Positions 35,266 through 43,991 of a stretch of 64,000 nt of DNA are shown piece by piece. Where the stretch lies: assembly GCF_002158995.1 (NCBI RefSeq), contig NZ_LOHF01000002.1, forward strand, positions 100,092 through 164,091, given 5' to 3'. Source of the stretch: Pseudomonas caspiana (GTDB lineage: Bacteria > Pseudomonadota > Gammaproteobacteria > Pseudomonadales > Pseudomonadaceae). Every line of letters starts with the position of its first letter. Position 1 is the first letter of the stretch. A model generated the notes under the pieces. The model searched no databases. It was not told the DNA's origin and saw only the letters and a program-made list of their open reading frames with translations. Position numbers and translations under genes: made by a program.

Positions 35266-36225
35266 TTACTCCTCTGCCCCAGCAGCTACATGCTTACCCA
35301 TGTCCATCCCGACCTGACCGGCTTGAGCCGACTCTTCAGCAGTACCTTCCTGCTCGTGAGGGTTTTTCTTGCCTGGTTTCATGCCTTCATACTTGTCGAT
35401 GACGGTCTGGAACAGGTTCGGGGTGACCTCGGAGAACAGCTCGACCGGGTTACGCTCGCTCGGTTTGAGCAAAGCAGCGTATTCCGAAGCTTCAAGCTTT
35501 TTAGGTGAACTCTTGACTTCGCTGACCCAGGCGTCGAAATCAGCCTTGGAGGTTGCGATCGCCTTGAACTTCATACCGGTGAAACCTGCGCCACTGTAGT
35601 TGGCGGAGATACCGTTGAACTCGTGGTTCTCGTTAGCGATCAGGTGCAGCTTGGTCAGCATGCCAGCCATGGCGTAAACCTGGCCGCCCAGACCCGGAAT
35701 GAAGAACGAGTTCATCACCGAATCGGAAGTAATCTTGAAATTAACCGGAGTGTTGGCAGGGAAGACGATCTTGTTGACCGTAGCGATGCCCTGTTCCGGA
35801 TAGATGAACACCCATTTCCAGTCCAGCGAAATCACTTCGATGGTGACCGGCGGTACGTCGGATTCAATTGGACGATACGGGTCCAGCGCGTGGGTGGACT
35901 TGTAGGTGATGTAGAAGAGGACCAGCAGCAGCACCATCGGGATGCCCCAGACGGCGGCTTCGATCTTGGTGGAGTGCGACCAGTCAGGCGTGTAGGTAGC
36001 AGCCTTGTTCGAAGCGCGGTATTTCCAGGCGAAAATGATCGTCAGGAAAATCACCGGGATTACCACGATCAACATCAACAGCGTTGCGGTGATAATCAGG
36101 TTGCGCTCGTCGAGCCCTATTTGCCCTTTAGGATCGAGCAGAGGCACGCCCTCGCAACCACTGAGCAAAAGCATGCTGAAAAGGGCCAAGAAGCCAAAAA
36201 ACCTGGGGTACCTTTTTTTACTCAT
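35266..36225 (-). CDS. cyoA: Cytochrome bo3 ubiquinol oxidase subunit II
   Basis: 319 residues from the ATG at 36225. A lipobox (LLLSGC, C24) makes it a lipoprotein; two membrane spans follow (LIITATLLMLIVVIPVIFLT and the segment ending FYITYK). The periplasmic cupredoxin domain (VISLDWKWVFIYPEQG) lacks the CuA cysteine pair, as expected for a quinol rather than cytochrome c oxidase. The C-terminal tail is Glu/Gly/Met rich. It is the first gene of cyoABCDE. Confidence 0.96.
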   Translation of the reverse strand: MSKKRYPRFFGFLALFSMLLLSGCEGVPLLDPKGQIGLDERNLIITATLLMLIVVIPVIFLTIIFAWKYRASNKAATYTPDWSHSTKIEAAVWGIPMVLLLVLFYITYKSTHALDPYRPIESDVPPVTIEVISLDWKWVFIYPEQGIATVNKIVFPANTPVNFKITSDSVMNSFFIPGLGGQVYAMAGMLTKLHLIANENHEFNGISANYSGAGFTGMKFKAIATSKADFDAWVSEVKSSPKKLEASEYAALLKPSERNPVELFSEVTPNLFQTVIDKYEGMKPGKKNPHEQEGTAEESAQAGQVGMDMGKHVAAGAEE

Positions 36226-36644
36226 CTCACGACCTCTAAAAGCAAAAGCAGCTTGCGGGTGCAATTGGTTTTCGAACGCCAACACCGAAACCTGCCTGTG
36301 TTGGCATATTTTTTGGATTGAACAAAGCCTGTCACGACGCATGCAAAGCGTAACTACAAATCCATATTTATCTTTAATTTCTTATTCGAATGTATGGCAT
36401 CAAGCCCGGAAACGGGCCAATTCCCTTTGGTGCGGACATTCATGGTGCTTTCAGAGACCGACTGGCGCTACCGGCACAGCCTGCGCAAAAGGCGCTTTTT
36501 GACCTCGAAAATGCTCATCGCGGGATGACCCTGCGCGGCAAGTGCGGGGATTGTAGATATCTAGAAATTTAATGACTATGTTTTTTTTAGCAACAGTTTG
36601 TATCAGGATCTGTAAAAATCGCGAAATAGCTCACGAATTTTTCA
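36226..36644. promoter_or_regulatory. cyo upstream region
   Basis: About 420 bases upstream of cyoA with no gene. The cyo promoter must lie here. I see no convincing FNR/ANR dyad (TTGAT-N4-ATCAA). An AT-rich run with T8 lies at 36571-36590. Confidence 0.4.
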
Positions 36645-36645
36645 C

Positions 36646-36677
36646 AAAAAATGCCCCTTTTTGTAGGGGCATTTTTT
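36646..36677 (-). terminator. dsbB terminator
   Basis: AAAAAATGCCCCT (36646-36658) is perfectly paired with AGGGGCATTTTTT (36665-36677). It starts three bases after the dsbB stop codon on the minus strand. Confidence 0.9.
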
Positions 36678-36679
36678 CA

Positions 36680-37204
36680 TCACAAGCCCTGTAGTCCGCG
36701 GTACTTGCGACGGTTGCGGATGATCCCGATCGGCACCAGCACAACGGTCAATACGAACGCGACCAGGGCCCACTGTGCGAGGGACAATCCGAGGACTGGC
36801 GGATAAGGGGTCGTGCAAAAGCCGCTTACCTGAAATCCGATCGGGAACATCGAGGCCAATGGCAGGCCGTCGACGATCGGTTGCAGGACGTCGATGCCAC
36901 AGCTTTCGGTAGGATGCGAGAGGATGTAGACGTGGCGGCCAGCCGCAACGATTCCGCCAACCGCACTCAGCACGACCAGCGTTTCAAGCGCAGTGATACT
37001 GCGACGGCCAGGCATGGCAGCGCCGATGAAAGCGAAGATTGCGATGAACAGCAATGCATAACGTTGCAGGATACACAGCGGGCACGGTGCCTCGCCCAGT
37101 ACGATCTGCATGTACAGCGCTCCGCCTATCAACGCCAGGCAGATAACGCCCAGCAGGACCAGGAAGCGCTTTTCGCGTTTTAGGTACAACATGTTGTCGC
37201 TCAT
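36680..37204 (-). CDS. dsbB: Disulfide bond formation protein DsbB
   Basis: 174 residues, four membrane spans. The first periplasmic loop has the redox pair in EAPCPLCILQRYAL; the second loop has ESCGID and SGFCTTP, the pair that reacts with DsbA. It passes electrons from DsbA to quinones, which fits its place upstream of a quinol oxidase. AAAGG precedes the ATG. It has its own terminator before the cyo upstream region. Confidence 0.93.
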   Translation of the reverse strand: MSDNMLYLKREKRFLVLLGVICLALIGGALYMQIVLGEAPCPLCILQRYALLFIAIFAFIGAAMPGRRSITALETLVVLSAVGGIVAAGRHVYILSHPTESCGIDVLQPIVDGLPLASMFPIGFQVSGFCTTPYPPVLGLSLAQWALVAFVLTVVLVPIGIIRNRRKYRGLQGL

Positions 37205-37423
37205 TCACATACCTTTCGAAAGGATGTCCATTCGGACCGTTCGATCACTACGCCCCTAAGGGCAGACACCGGATTGTAAAGGCACAGCGCCCTGATCGCT
37301 CGCGATAATCGTGGCCCATGAGGGACAACTCAAGTCTCTAGCCGCCATATGGGCATATTTGGCGGCCGGGTGGTGTTTGTCTCAATGATTCGGCGCCAGA
37401 GCCAATGCACACCACGCAAAAAA

Positions 37424-37465
37424 CCGCATCCTTCTATATATAGAAGGATGCGGCTATTTGTCGCA
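37424..37465 (-). terminator. 30-bp perfect palindrome with U-tract (copy 1)
   Basis: Positions 37424-37453 form a perfect palindrome centred on TATATATA, with arms CCGCATCCTTC and GAAGGATGCGG. Read leftward it is followed by TTTTTT, so it works as a terminator for hmp-side transcripts. The right flank CGGCTATTTGTCGCA recurs beside copy 2. Confidence 0.7.
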
Positions 37466-37584
37466 GGCCGTCAGCTTCCAGAGTCAATGACTCCGCAGCG
37501 CCTACAGAAAATGAATTTTCATGCAAAGAACTACATGTTGGCCGCTACGCGACAGCACCTCTCGAGAGGCATGGCTGGCAATCT

Positions 37585-37617
37585 CTTCTATATATAGAAG
37601 GGCGCGGCTATTTGTCG
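37585..37617 (-). repeat. Palindrome copy 2, next to hmp stop
   Basis: CTTCTATATATAGAAG (37585-37600) followed by GG-GCGGCTATTTGTCGCA, the same string as copy 1 with small changes. It begins a few bases after the hmp stop (37622). The left arm is shorter than in copy 1. Confidence 0.65.
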
Positions 37618-37621
37618 CACC

Positions 37622-38803
37622 TCACTCAAGGGCAGAGGCCGGACCGAAAAACTCGAAGCGGCTTTGCTTCTCCGGAACTCCAGCCGCCTTGAGCTGGCGC
37701 TTGACGACCTGCATGAAGGATTTAGGGCCAAGGAAATACACATCCAGATCCCGCTCCCTGGGCAGCCACTGCTCCAAACGTGCCTGATCAAGAAGGCCGA
37801 CCGCGTCACCGGCGGGGCTGACACCGTCATCTTCGGCATAGCAATAGAAACGTTTGAGCTGCGGATGCCGAGCCACCAGGCCATCAACCCAGTCACGGAA
37901 CGCATGTACGCCGCCATTGCGGGCACAGTGGATGAAGTGTATCGGGCGGGATGTTGCAAGTGCCGCCTCGAGCATCGCCAGAGTTGGCGTAATGCCCACT
38001 CCGCCACTGATCAGCACCAGTGGCTTGTCACTGGCGGTCAGGGTGAACTCGCCGGATGGCGGGAACAGCTGCAAACTGTCGCCTACCTGAAACTGAGCAT
38101 GCAGATAGTTCGACACCTTGCCATGGAGCTCGCGCTTTACGCTGATCCGGTATTGGTTATCACCCGCCACTGCCGACAAGGAGTAATTGCGGCGCATCTC
38201 CTCGTTGCCGATGTGTAATTGCAGACCGATGTACTGGCCCGGGGCGAACTCCAGCAACTTTCCGCCGTCTGCTGGCTGCAGGTAGAACGACGTGATTTCC
38301 GAGCTTTCGGCGACTTTAGCCACCAGCTTGAATTCCCGAGTACCGCGCCAGCCGCCAGGGGCCTGAGCTTTTTGCTCGTAGATGGCGCTCTCGGCACCGA
38401 TCAGCACATCCGCGAGTTGCTGATACGCACACCCCCAGGCCTGCAAGACTTCGTCGGTCGCAATTTCGTCACCGAGCACCTCTGAGATAGCGCTCAGCAA
38501 GCAACTGCCTACAATCGGGTAGTGCTCGGGGAGAATTTGCAGGGCCACATGCTTGTTGATGATTTTCGCCAGTAAGTCTCCCAATTGCTCAAGCTGGTCG
38601 ATGTGTCGAGCGTACATCAGCAAACCATTGGCCAATGCTCTGGGCTGATCGCCACTGGCCTGATGTGCAGGATTGAACAGCGGCCTGACTTGCGGGTACT
38701 CGTTGAGCATTTTTTTGTAAAAGTGAGTAGTCAGTGTCTCACCACCACTTTCCAACAGTGGCACGGTGGCTTTAACGATGGCACGATCCGAGGCGCTTAA
38801 CAT
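37622..38803 (-). CDS. hmp: Flavohemoprotein (nitric oxide dioxygenase)
   Basis: 393 residues from the ATG at 38803, the usual Hmp length. The N-terminal globin domain (about 1-138) contains AIINKHVALQILPEHYPIVG with the proximal His; the FAD domain has RRNYSLSAV; the NAD domain has LISGGVGITPTLAML and ends FEFFGPASALE. It turns nitric oxide into nitrate using oxygen and NADH. It is a single gene; no norR/nsrR-type regulator is beside it. Confidence 0.95.
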   Translation of the reverse strand: MLSASDRAIVKATVPLLESGGETLTTHFYKKMLNEYPQVRPLFNPAHQASGDQPRALANGLLMYARHIDQLEQLGDLLAKIINKHVALQILPEHYPIVGSCLLSAISEVLGDEIATDEVLQAWGCAYQQLADVLIGAESAIYEQKAQAPGGWRGTREFKLVAKVAESSEITSFYLQPADGGKLLEFAPGQYIGLQLHIGNEEMRRNYSLSAVAGDNQYRISVKRELHGKVSNYLHAQFQVGDSLQLFPPSGEFTLTASDKPLVLISGGVGITPTLAMLEAALATSRPIHFIHCARNGGVHAFRDWVDGLVARHPQLKRFYCYAEDDGVSPAGDAVGLLDQARLEQWLPRERDLDVYFLGPKSFMQVVKRQLKAAGVPEKQSRFEFFGPASALE

Positions 38804-38844
38804 GATGTACTCCAGGCACACAGGCTTTGTAGAATGTACCTAGG

Positions 38845-38870
38845 CCATTTCAGAAACCGTGCCAGAATTA
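38845..38870 (-). promoter_or_regulatory. Weak sigma-54-like site upstream of hmp
   Basis: On the minus strand TGGCACGGTTTCTGAAA lies about 45 bases upstream of the hmp start. It has the TGGCACG -24 element, but the -12 element reads CTGAA rather than TTGCA. In other pseudomonads hmp/fhp is under NO-responsive sigma-54 control, so the site is worth noting but weak. Confidence 0.3.
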
Positions 38871-39127
38871 AAAACCATTAAAATCAGTGAGTTAAGAAAC
38901 TACAGTCAAATAGACACAGCTGATTTCATGGTCATTACGACTACAACGAGTCTTAATGACTCGGCGTCGTAAATGTCATCCAGCCCCCTATCGACCTTTC
39001 GACTGGTCAGGGAAAGCCCGGCTCGCGCACAAAAAACCTCAAGAGCGCCAGTGCCGGGTCGATAACCTCTCCAGAGAAGGCTGTTTGCTGCTTACTGCGG
39101 CAAAACACTTATTGCCAGAAGGTTCAT

Positions 39128-40027
39128 ATGTCCACCAAGAACGTCCGAGCAGATTCACTTTCTCTGCTGCTGTTCACGTTACGCAGCGGTAAGTTGATGG
39201 CTATCAACCTGCTCAAGGTCAGCGAGATCATCCCCTGCCCTGCCCTCACGCGACTTCCCGAATCGCACCCGCACGTCAAAGGCGTTGCCACACTGCGAGG
39301 CGCCTCGTTGTCAGTCATCGACCTGAGTCGGGCCATTGGCGAAAAACCTTTGGTCGACCCGGACGGCGGCTGCCTGATCGTCACTGATGTAAGCCGGTCG
39401 AAACAAGGTCTGCACGTTCAGGCCGTGAGCAAGATTGTCCATTGCCTGACAACCGACATCCGCCCACCCCCCTTTGGCGCCAATGGTCGATCGTTCATTA
39501 CCGGCGTGACTCAAGTCGACGGCACACTGGTACAAGTGCTGGACATCGAAAAAGTCATCCATGGCATCGCACCGGCGCAGATCGTTGCGCAGCCGGACGA
39601 ACTGACCATGGAGGAAGCCGAGCTCCTGGCGGCGACGCGAATTCTGGTGGTCGATGACAGCCAGGTGGCGTTGCAGCAATCGCTGCTCACCCTGCGCAAT
39701 CTCGGTCTGGATTGCCATACAGCACGCAGTGCCAAGGAAGCCATTGACGTATTGCTTGAACTACAAGGTTCTCCGGCGCAGATCAACGTGGTGGTTTCGG
39801 ACATCGAAATGTCTGAGATGGACGGTTATGCGCTGACCCGAACACTGCGCGAGACGCCTGATTTTCAAGACTTGTACATCCTGCTGCACACGTCGCTGGA
39901 CAGTGCAATGAACAGTGAAAAAGCCAAGATAGCAGGTGCCAACGCGGTTCTGACCAAGTTCTCTTCACCCGAGCTAACCCGCTGCCTGATTGTCGCCGCG
40001 CGAGCGGTTCAGGCCCAGGGCGCATGA
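39128..40027 (+). CDS. cheV: Chemotaxis coupling protein CheV
   Basis: 299 residues. The N-terminal CheW-like domain (LSLLLFTLRSGKLMAINLLKVSEII, then HVKGVATLRGASLSVIDLSRAIG) is followed by a C-terminal receiver (RILVVDDSQVALQQSLLTL, VVSDIEMSEMDGYALTRTLR with the phospho-Asp, LTKFSSPEL with the Lys). It couples chemoreceptors to CheA with feedback by phosphorylation. Its stop overlaps the start of the GNAT gene (ATGA). A partner for the BdlA-like receptor in this window is possible. Confidence 0.92.
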   Translation: MSTKNVRADSLSLLLFTLRSGKLMAINLLKVSEIIPCPALTRLPESHPHVKGVATLRGASLSVIDLSRAIGEKPLVDPDGGCLIVTDVSRSKQGLHVQAVSKIVHCLTTDIRPPPFGANGRSFITGVTQVDGTLVQVLDIEKVIHGIAPAQIVAQPDELTMEEAELLAATRILVVDDSQVALQQSLLTLRNLGLDCHTARSAKEAIDVLLELQGSPAQINVVVSDIEMSEMDGYALTRTLRETPDFQDLYILLHTSLDSAMNSEKAKIAGANAVLTKFSSPELTRCLIVAARAVQAQGA

Positions 40028-40530
40028 ACGTGATGGACCGCCTCGGCGGTTCAGACCGGCATTGCTGGCTGATGCGCCGCGACCTGGACAACCTGGCCCC
40101 GGCACAGACGTGGCCAGGTCATATCCGCCTCTCGGCGTTCACCCTTGAAGACGCGCCAGAGGCTTATGCCTTGTTGCAGCAGGGTTACGCCGATGATATC
40201 CATCTGCCTGTTTACTTCGATTGGGTGAGTAATTGGCAGACAGATCCTGAATACGATCCGGCTTTGTGCTTCGCCCTTTGGGACGATCAGGGCATGGTCG
40301 GCCTGATTCAGGGTTGGACGAGCGCCTTTATCAAAGACCTGGTGATACACCCCCGCGCCAGAAACCAGGGTCTGGCGCTGCAGTTGCTCGACCATGTTTT
40401 CCACATTTTCCACCAACGGGGCGAAGGTTGGGCAGACCTCAAGGTCATGGAGAACAACCTCGCCGCTCGCTGCCTGTACGAGAAAGCAAACATGCGGTAC
40501 GTCCAGCGTCTGGAAACCGATCAGGTTTGA
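40024..40530 (+). CDS. GNAT-family N-acetyltransferase
   Basis: 168 residues. The acetyl-CoA site is FIKDLVIHPRARNQGLALQL and the C-terminal motif is MENNLAARCLYEKANM. The ATG overlaps the cheV stop (ATGA), so translation is coupled. The substrate is unknown; the pairing with cheV may mean acetylation of a chemotaxis component or may be chance. Confidence 0.85.
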   Translation: MNVMDRLGGSDRHCWLMRRDLDNLAPAQTWPGHIRLSAFTLEDAPEAYALLQQGYADDIHLPVYFDWVSNWQTDPEYDPALCFALWDDQGMVGLIQGWTSAFIKDLVIHPRARNQGLALQLLDHVFHIFHQRGEGWADLKVMENNLAARCLYEKANMRYVQRLETDQV

Positions 40531-40573
40531 TCTGGCATACTCCAGCATCAATCGATGCCCATGGAGAACGACG

Positions 40574-40894
40574 ATGAAAGCATCCACCTTCCTGCTGATG
40601 GCCTCGGCGGCACTTGCCAGCCAGGCCAACGCTTCCAGCCCAGATGCCTGGAAAGCCCTGGACAAGGCTGTGATCGACAGCTGTATGAAAGCCAGCCAGC
40701 TCAAGGAAGTACGTGCTGTCGGCAAGGCCGGGTTCGACGACAACGTCGGCTATGAAGCGCTGATGCTCCGAGGCCGTTATCCACAGCCGCACATGAAAAA
40801 TCAGCCAGGCGCGGAATTGTGCCTTTACAACCGGCAGAGTAAAAAAGCCACGGTCAGTGAGTGGACCGAGCTACCCGCCACGCTGAAAAAGTAG
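40574..40894 (+). CDS. Small exported protein of unknown function
   Basis: 106 residues from the ATG at 40574. Signal peptide MKASTFLLMASAALASQANA, with cleavage likely after ANA. The mature part of about 86 residues has two cysteines (DSCMKAS, AELCLYN), so a disulfide is possible. Expected in the periplasm. It follows the GNAT gene by 43 bases and may share its transcript. Confidence 0.75.
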   Translation: MKASTFLLMASAALASQANASSPDAWKALDKAVIDSCMKASQLKEVRAVGKAGFDDNVGYEALMLRGRYPQPHMKNQPGAELCLYNRQSKKATVSEWTELPATLKK

Positions 40895-41000
40895 CAGCCC
40901 TGGCCGCTGGCTCACAATTTGCTTCGAACACCGTCTCAGTCGCGCAAGCAGGCCTGCTCCCTGCTGCGTCCGGCGCCTGTCAAGACGGACCCTTATCGCA

Positions 41001-41753
41001 ATGAATACCCGATTTTCCTGCGTCGGCTGCGGCCGTTGCTGCACCGACCACCACGTGCCTCTCACTCTCGGGGAAGCCTTGCAGTGGGCGGCCGACGGCG
41101 GTTCGCTGATCATCCTGACCGAGGCGTTTCTGACAAATGGGTATGGCGTACCAGAGGCCCAACTGGGACACGCCACGCGTCGCTCGACACCCGTCCAGAG
41201 TGGTTCAACCCAGGCACAGGTGGCGATCACCTTCGCCGCTTATAACGTCGGGCCTTGCCGGAATCTTGACGCTGACAAGCTCTGCCGCATCTATGACCGC
41301 AGACCTCTGGTCTGCAGGATCTACCCGATGGAGATTAACCCGCACATTCCACTGCGCCCGGAAGCCAAGGACTGTCCGCCTGAATCATGGGAGCAAGGAC
41401 CGGATTTGATCGTCGGCGGCCAATTGGCCGACAGTGAACTCGGCCGCCTGATTGAACAGTCTCGTCAGGCTGACCGGGAGGACATAGCTGCCAAAGAGGC
41501 GATTTGCCAGCGACTGGGAATCAGTGCCACGGCGCTGAAAGGCAACGGCTTTGTGGCGTACTTACCGGATATGGAAGCTTTTGCAACCGCGGTCATGGAT
41601 CTGGTGGACGGCACCGACGTAGCGCCGGTCAATAACGGCTGGACCTTTCACGTGGCCGGCGACACGGTTATCGAAACACTCAATCTTGCGGGTGCTCAGC
41701 TGGCAACTGGCGAGCCTGCGGGCTACATGTTCATACCGCTTCAGGCGAGTTGA
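41001..41753 (+). CDS. YkgJ-family Cys-cluster protein
   Basis: 250 residues. The N-terminal CVGCGRCCTDHHVPLT is the YkgJ/Fe-S or zinc cluster motif, followed by GPCRNLDADKLCRIYDRRPLVCRIYP. Family members are thought to bind an Fe-S cluster or zinc; the reaction is unknown. The C-terminal 120 residues are unlike the short members and may be a lineage-specific domain. RBS unclear. Confidence 0.8.
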   Translation: MNTRFSCVGCGRCCTDHHVPLTLGEALQWAADGGSLIILTEAFLTNGYGVPEAQLGHATRRSTPVQSGSTQAQVAITFAAYNVGPCRNLDADKLCRIYDRRPLVCRIYPMEINPHIPLRPEAKDCPPESWEQGPDLIVGGQLADSELGRLIEQSRQADREDIAAKEAICQRLGISATALKGNGFVAYLPDMEAFATAVMDLVDGTDVAPVNNGWTFHVAGDTVIETLNLAGAQLATGEPAGYMFIPLQAS

Positions 41754-41867
41754 GAGTTACAAGAGGAACGCTTGCGTCAATGAAAGACCTGCAAGAGCTG
41801 CCAAGGGCGGTAAATCAGGAAACCTGATCGCGGCCTTCGGCAGCGCCTACACAATCCCGGTCATTGC

Positions 41868-42092
41868 TTAGCGTTTGCCCATCGACTTGCGGGTGCCGTG
41901 CGGCGCAGCGCCTGGGATTTTGTTGTGCCCGTGCTTGTTCGACTTCTGATACCAGGGATCATCTTTTTTTGCCTGCGCAAAATCGGCTGGCTTGAAAGGA
42001 AAGCTGAACGCGGGGATGGCGACTTTTTTGTCAGTGGCCGAATCCTCGGCGACGACGGTTTCAGGAGCCGATGTCGAGTCAGTAGAAGTCAT
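41868..42092 (-). CDS. Small basic-tailed hypothetical protein
   Basis: 74 residues from the ATG at 42092, with GGAGC upstream. Ser/Thr/Ala/Glu-rich N-terminus, then FSFPFKPADFAQAKKDDPWY and a basic tail HGTRKSMGKR. It looks unstructured at both ends. Conserved-looking Pseudomonas hypothetical protein, role unknown. Confidence 0.6.
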   Translation of the reverse strand: MTSTDSTSAPETVVAEDSATDKKVAIPAFSFPFKPADFAQAKKDDPWYQKSNKHGHNKIPGAAPHGTRKSMGKR

Positions 42093-42194
42093 GAAAAGCT
42101 CCAGAAAATGGCAATCAGTCATCGAAAGGCCGCGCAGCATACCTGAATCGTTTGCCCGCCGCCTGCACTGCCCCAAACCTCTCATCGGCTGAGC

Positions 42195-43256
42195 CTATTT
42201 GTAGAACAGGTCAACCATGACTTCGGCCGCGAACGGCCCGGCTTTAGGGCTGTTCTTCTGCCAGACGAGTTCGGCATTGAAGTCGACGCTGGCGGCCTGA
42301 ACGTCGTTGAGCAAATCAGCCAGATGAAAGGGTTCGTTGTACTTCAACACCGCATCATCACGAGCGCTCAGAATGCGGATACCGACACCGTCATTGGCGG
42401 CAGGAATCAGATAGCTGCCCGAAAGACTGCCACTGACGGGTCTGAAACGTGCGCCCAGACTGAACGGCGAATCACAGCTGCGTCGGGTAACAAGTGAAAA
42501 AGGCCGACGCTCGATCACCCTGCCCACTGCGACGTTCTGAATGCCGACGTTGCCGAACTCAATACTTTCCGGCACGACCCGCAACTGTGCATCACAGGCC
42601 ACAAAGCGCAGGGCGTTGAGGTTATTGATCCGATAGTCGAGGCTCTGACCCGGCAATGGATTTGCCCCTCTGGCGCTGTCGAGCTGGAACACTCTGTAAT
42701 CGAGCAAATCACTGGCAACACCTGAGTGAGGGGTTGGACCAGACTTCTGAATGAAGACGGAAAACGCGAGGTTGAATCTGGCCGTTGGGCAGGCACCGAT
42801 ATCCCCACTTCCTTCAAGACACGCAGGCAAATAATGGCCCGTGCTGATTCGCCCGCTGCTCTGCTGATAATCAACCCCAGAGAGGGTCACGCCAGCCCGA
42901 ATACCCTGACCGACGTTCAAATTGTCCGGATTGACGATAAGGAAAATCTCTTCCGCCCCAGACTGCGCGCCGTCCTTGATGCATTCGACCTGAAGATCTT
43001 GCCGTTCTGAACGCCAGACGATCTCGCCATCGGGAGCACTCGCCGGGATGGCCACGCTGCTGTCCAGGTTGGCACGTATCACCGTTTCGCCTGCCCCTTG
43101 GGTTTTGCACACCATCGCGAAGCCAGTGGCGGGGGTCAGTAAAAACATCATGAGCCAGAAAGCCCTGCGGGAGGGGGCAAGCCTCGCTACAACATATCCT
43201 CGGCATAAGGCACTAACGTTCAGAAAATTGCGTGCAACTCGTAGAGAGGTATTCAT
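42195..43256 (-). CDS. Fimbrial tip/adhesin-like protein
   Basis: 353 residues with a long basic N-terminus before the signal segment (AFWLMMFLLTPATGFAMVC). The mature protein has two halves: an N-terminal domain with paired cysteines (MVCKTQGAG, VECIKDG, ACLEGSGDIGACPTAR), perhaps the receptor-binding part, and a C-terminal pilin-like domain (RVVPESIEFGNVGIQ, ending AEVMVDLFYK). Tip adhesins have this two-domain form. It starts three bases after the chaperone stop and is the last gene of the fimbrial operon. Confidence 0.75.
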   Translation of the reverse strand: MNTSLRVARNFLNVSALCRGYVVARLAPSRRAFWLMMFLLTPATGFAMVCKTQGAGETVIRANLDSSVAIPASAPDGEIVWRSERQDLQVECIKDGAQSGAEEIFLIVNPDNLNVGQGIRAGVTLSGVDYQQSSGRISTGHYLPACLEGSGDIGACPTARFNLAFSVFIQKSGPTPHSGVASDLLDYRVFQLDSARGANPLPGQSLDYRINNLNALRFVACDAQLRVVPESIEFGNVGIQNVAVGRVIERRPFSLVTRRSCDSPFSLGARFRPVSGSLSGSYLIPAANDGVGIRILSARDDAVLKYNEPFHLADLLNDVQAASVDFNAELVWQKNSPKAGPFAAEVMVDLFYK

Positions 43257-43259
43257 CGT

Positions 43260-43991
43260 TCAGCAGTCCTTTTGCCGATGTTCAGTGTTGTCAAAGCCGT
43301 TGCTATTGCCCGCAGCGCAGTAAACATCTGCCCCGCCATAATCGTTCAGCGCCCTGAACGACAGACTCCGAGCGCCCGCAGCAACGGGAACCGGCATCTC
43401 ATGACTGGCGCCGGGTGCCAGCATCAGATAATCGCTGGCAACCGCCTCACCCAGCCGCACATCCTGAAGAGCGGTATGATAGGGGGTCGGGTTATTCACT
43501 CGTAACGACGTTGAAGCCAGTGTCCAGCGCAGTCGATGGGCGGTTGCAGCCGGATCGTCGCCAAGACCAGCCGGGCGATAGAACACGTTGATGCGCTGGC
43601 GGATGGCAATGTTCAACGCGTTGCTGCCTGCTGTCCGGCGTGGAATTTCCAGGACGTACAGATGCAGCAACGACTCTTGGGTCAGCGGCATGCCCTGCCC
43701 CTGATACAAGACCCTGAGCGTTTGCTTGCCGTGCGCGTCCAGGCGCGCCAGGTGCGGGCTGAGCACAAACGGCAGTTCAACCGCAGCGCTTTCAAGGCTG
43801 CCGTCGATGTTGGTCGGGTCACTCAGCCAGGCTTGAATCAACACCTCGTGATCACTGCGATTGACGACCTCAAGACTCGCCTCGGGAAAGCGACCGTCAA
43901 AGATCAACCGAGTCCCGTTCAGCGACACTGTCGCCTGCACATTGAAACTGCACAGCAAGGCCGCGAGACCGATACAAATAAGCTTCGTCAT
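43260..43991 (-). CDS. Fimbrial chaperone (second)
   Basis: 243 residues from the ATG at 43991, which makes an ATGA overlap with the usher stop. Signal peptide (ICIGLAALLCSFNVQA), then the two Ig-like lobes of PapD-type chaperones: VSLNGTRLIFDGRFPEASLEV, the conserved FVLSPHLARLDAHGKQTLRVLY, and IAIRQRINVFYRPAGL. It folds fimbrial subunits by donor-strand complementation. Two chaperones in one operon suggest a dedicated one for the tip protein. Confidence 0.88.
   Translation of the reverse strand: MTKLICIGLAALLCSFNVQATVSLNGTRLIFDGRFPEASLEVVNRSDHEVLIQAWLSDPTNIDGSLESAAVELPFVLSPHLARLDAHGKQTLRVLYQGQGMPLTQESLLHLYVLEIPRRTAGSNALNIAIRQRINVFYRPAGLGDDPAATAHRLRWTLASTSLRVNNPTPYHTALQDVRLGEAVASDYLMLAPGASHEMPVPVAAGARSLSFRALNDYGGADVYCAAGNSNGFDNTEHRQKDC

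Larger units (their letters stand above)
37205..37621. other. hmp-dsbB intergenic region
   Basis: 417 bases without a gene. It contains the duplicated palindrome described separately and, at 37341-37366, an inverted repeat GCCGCCATATGGGCATATTTGGCGGC-like dyad (arms GCCGCCA and TGGCGGC). Confidence 0.5.
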
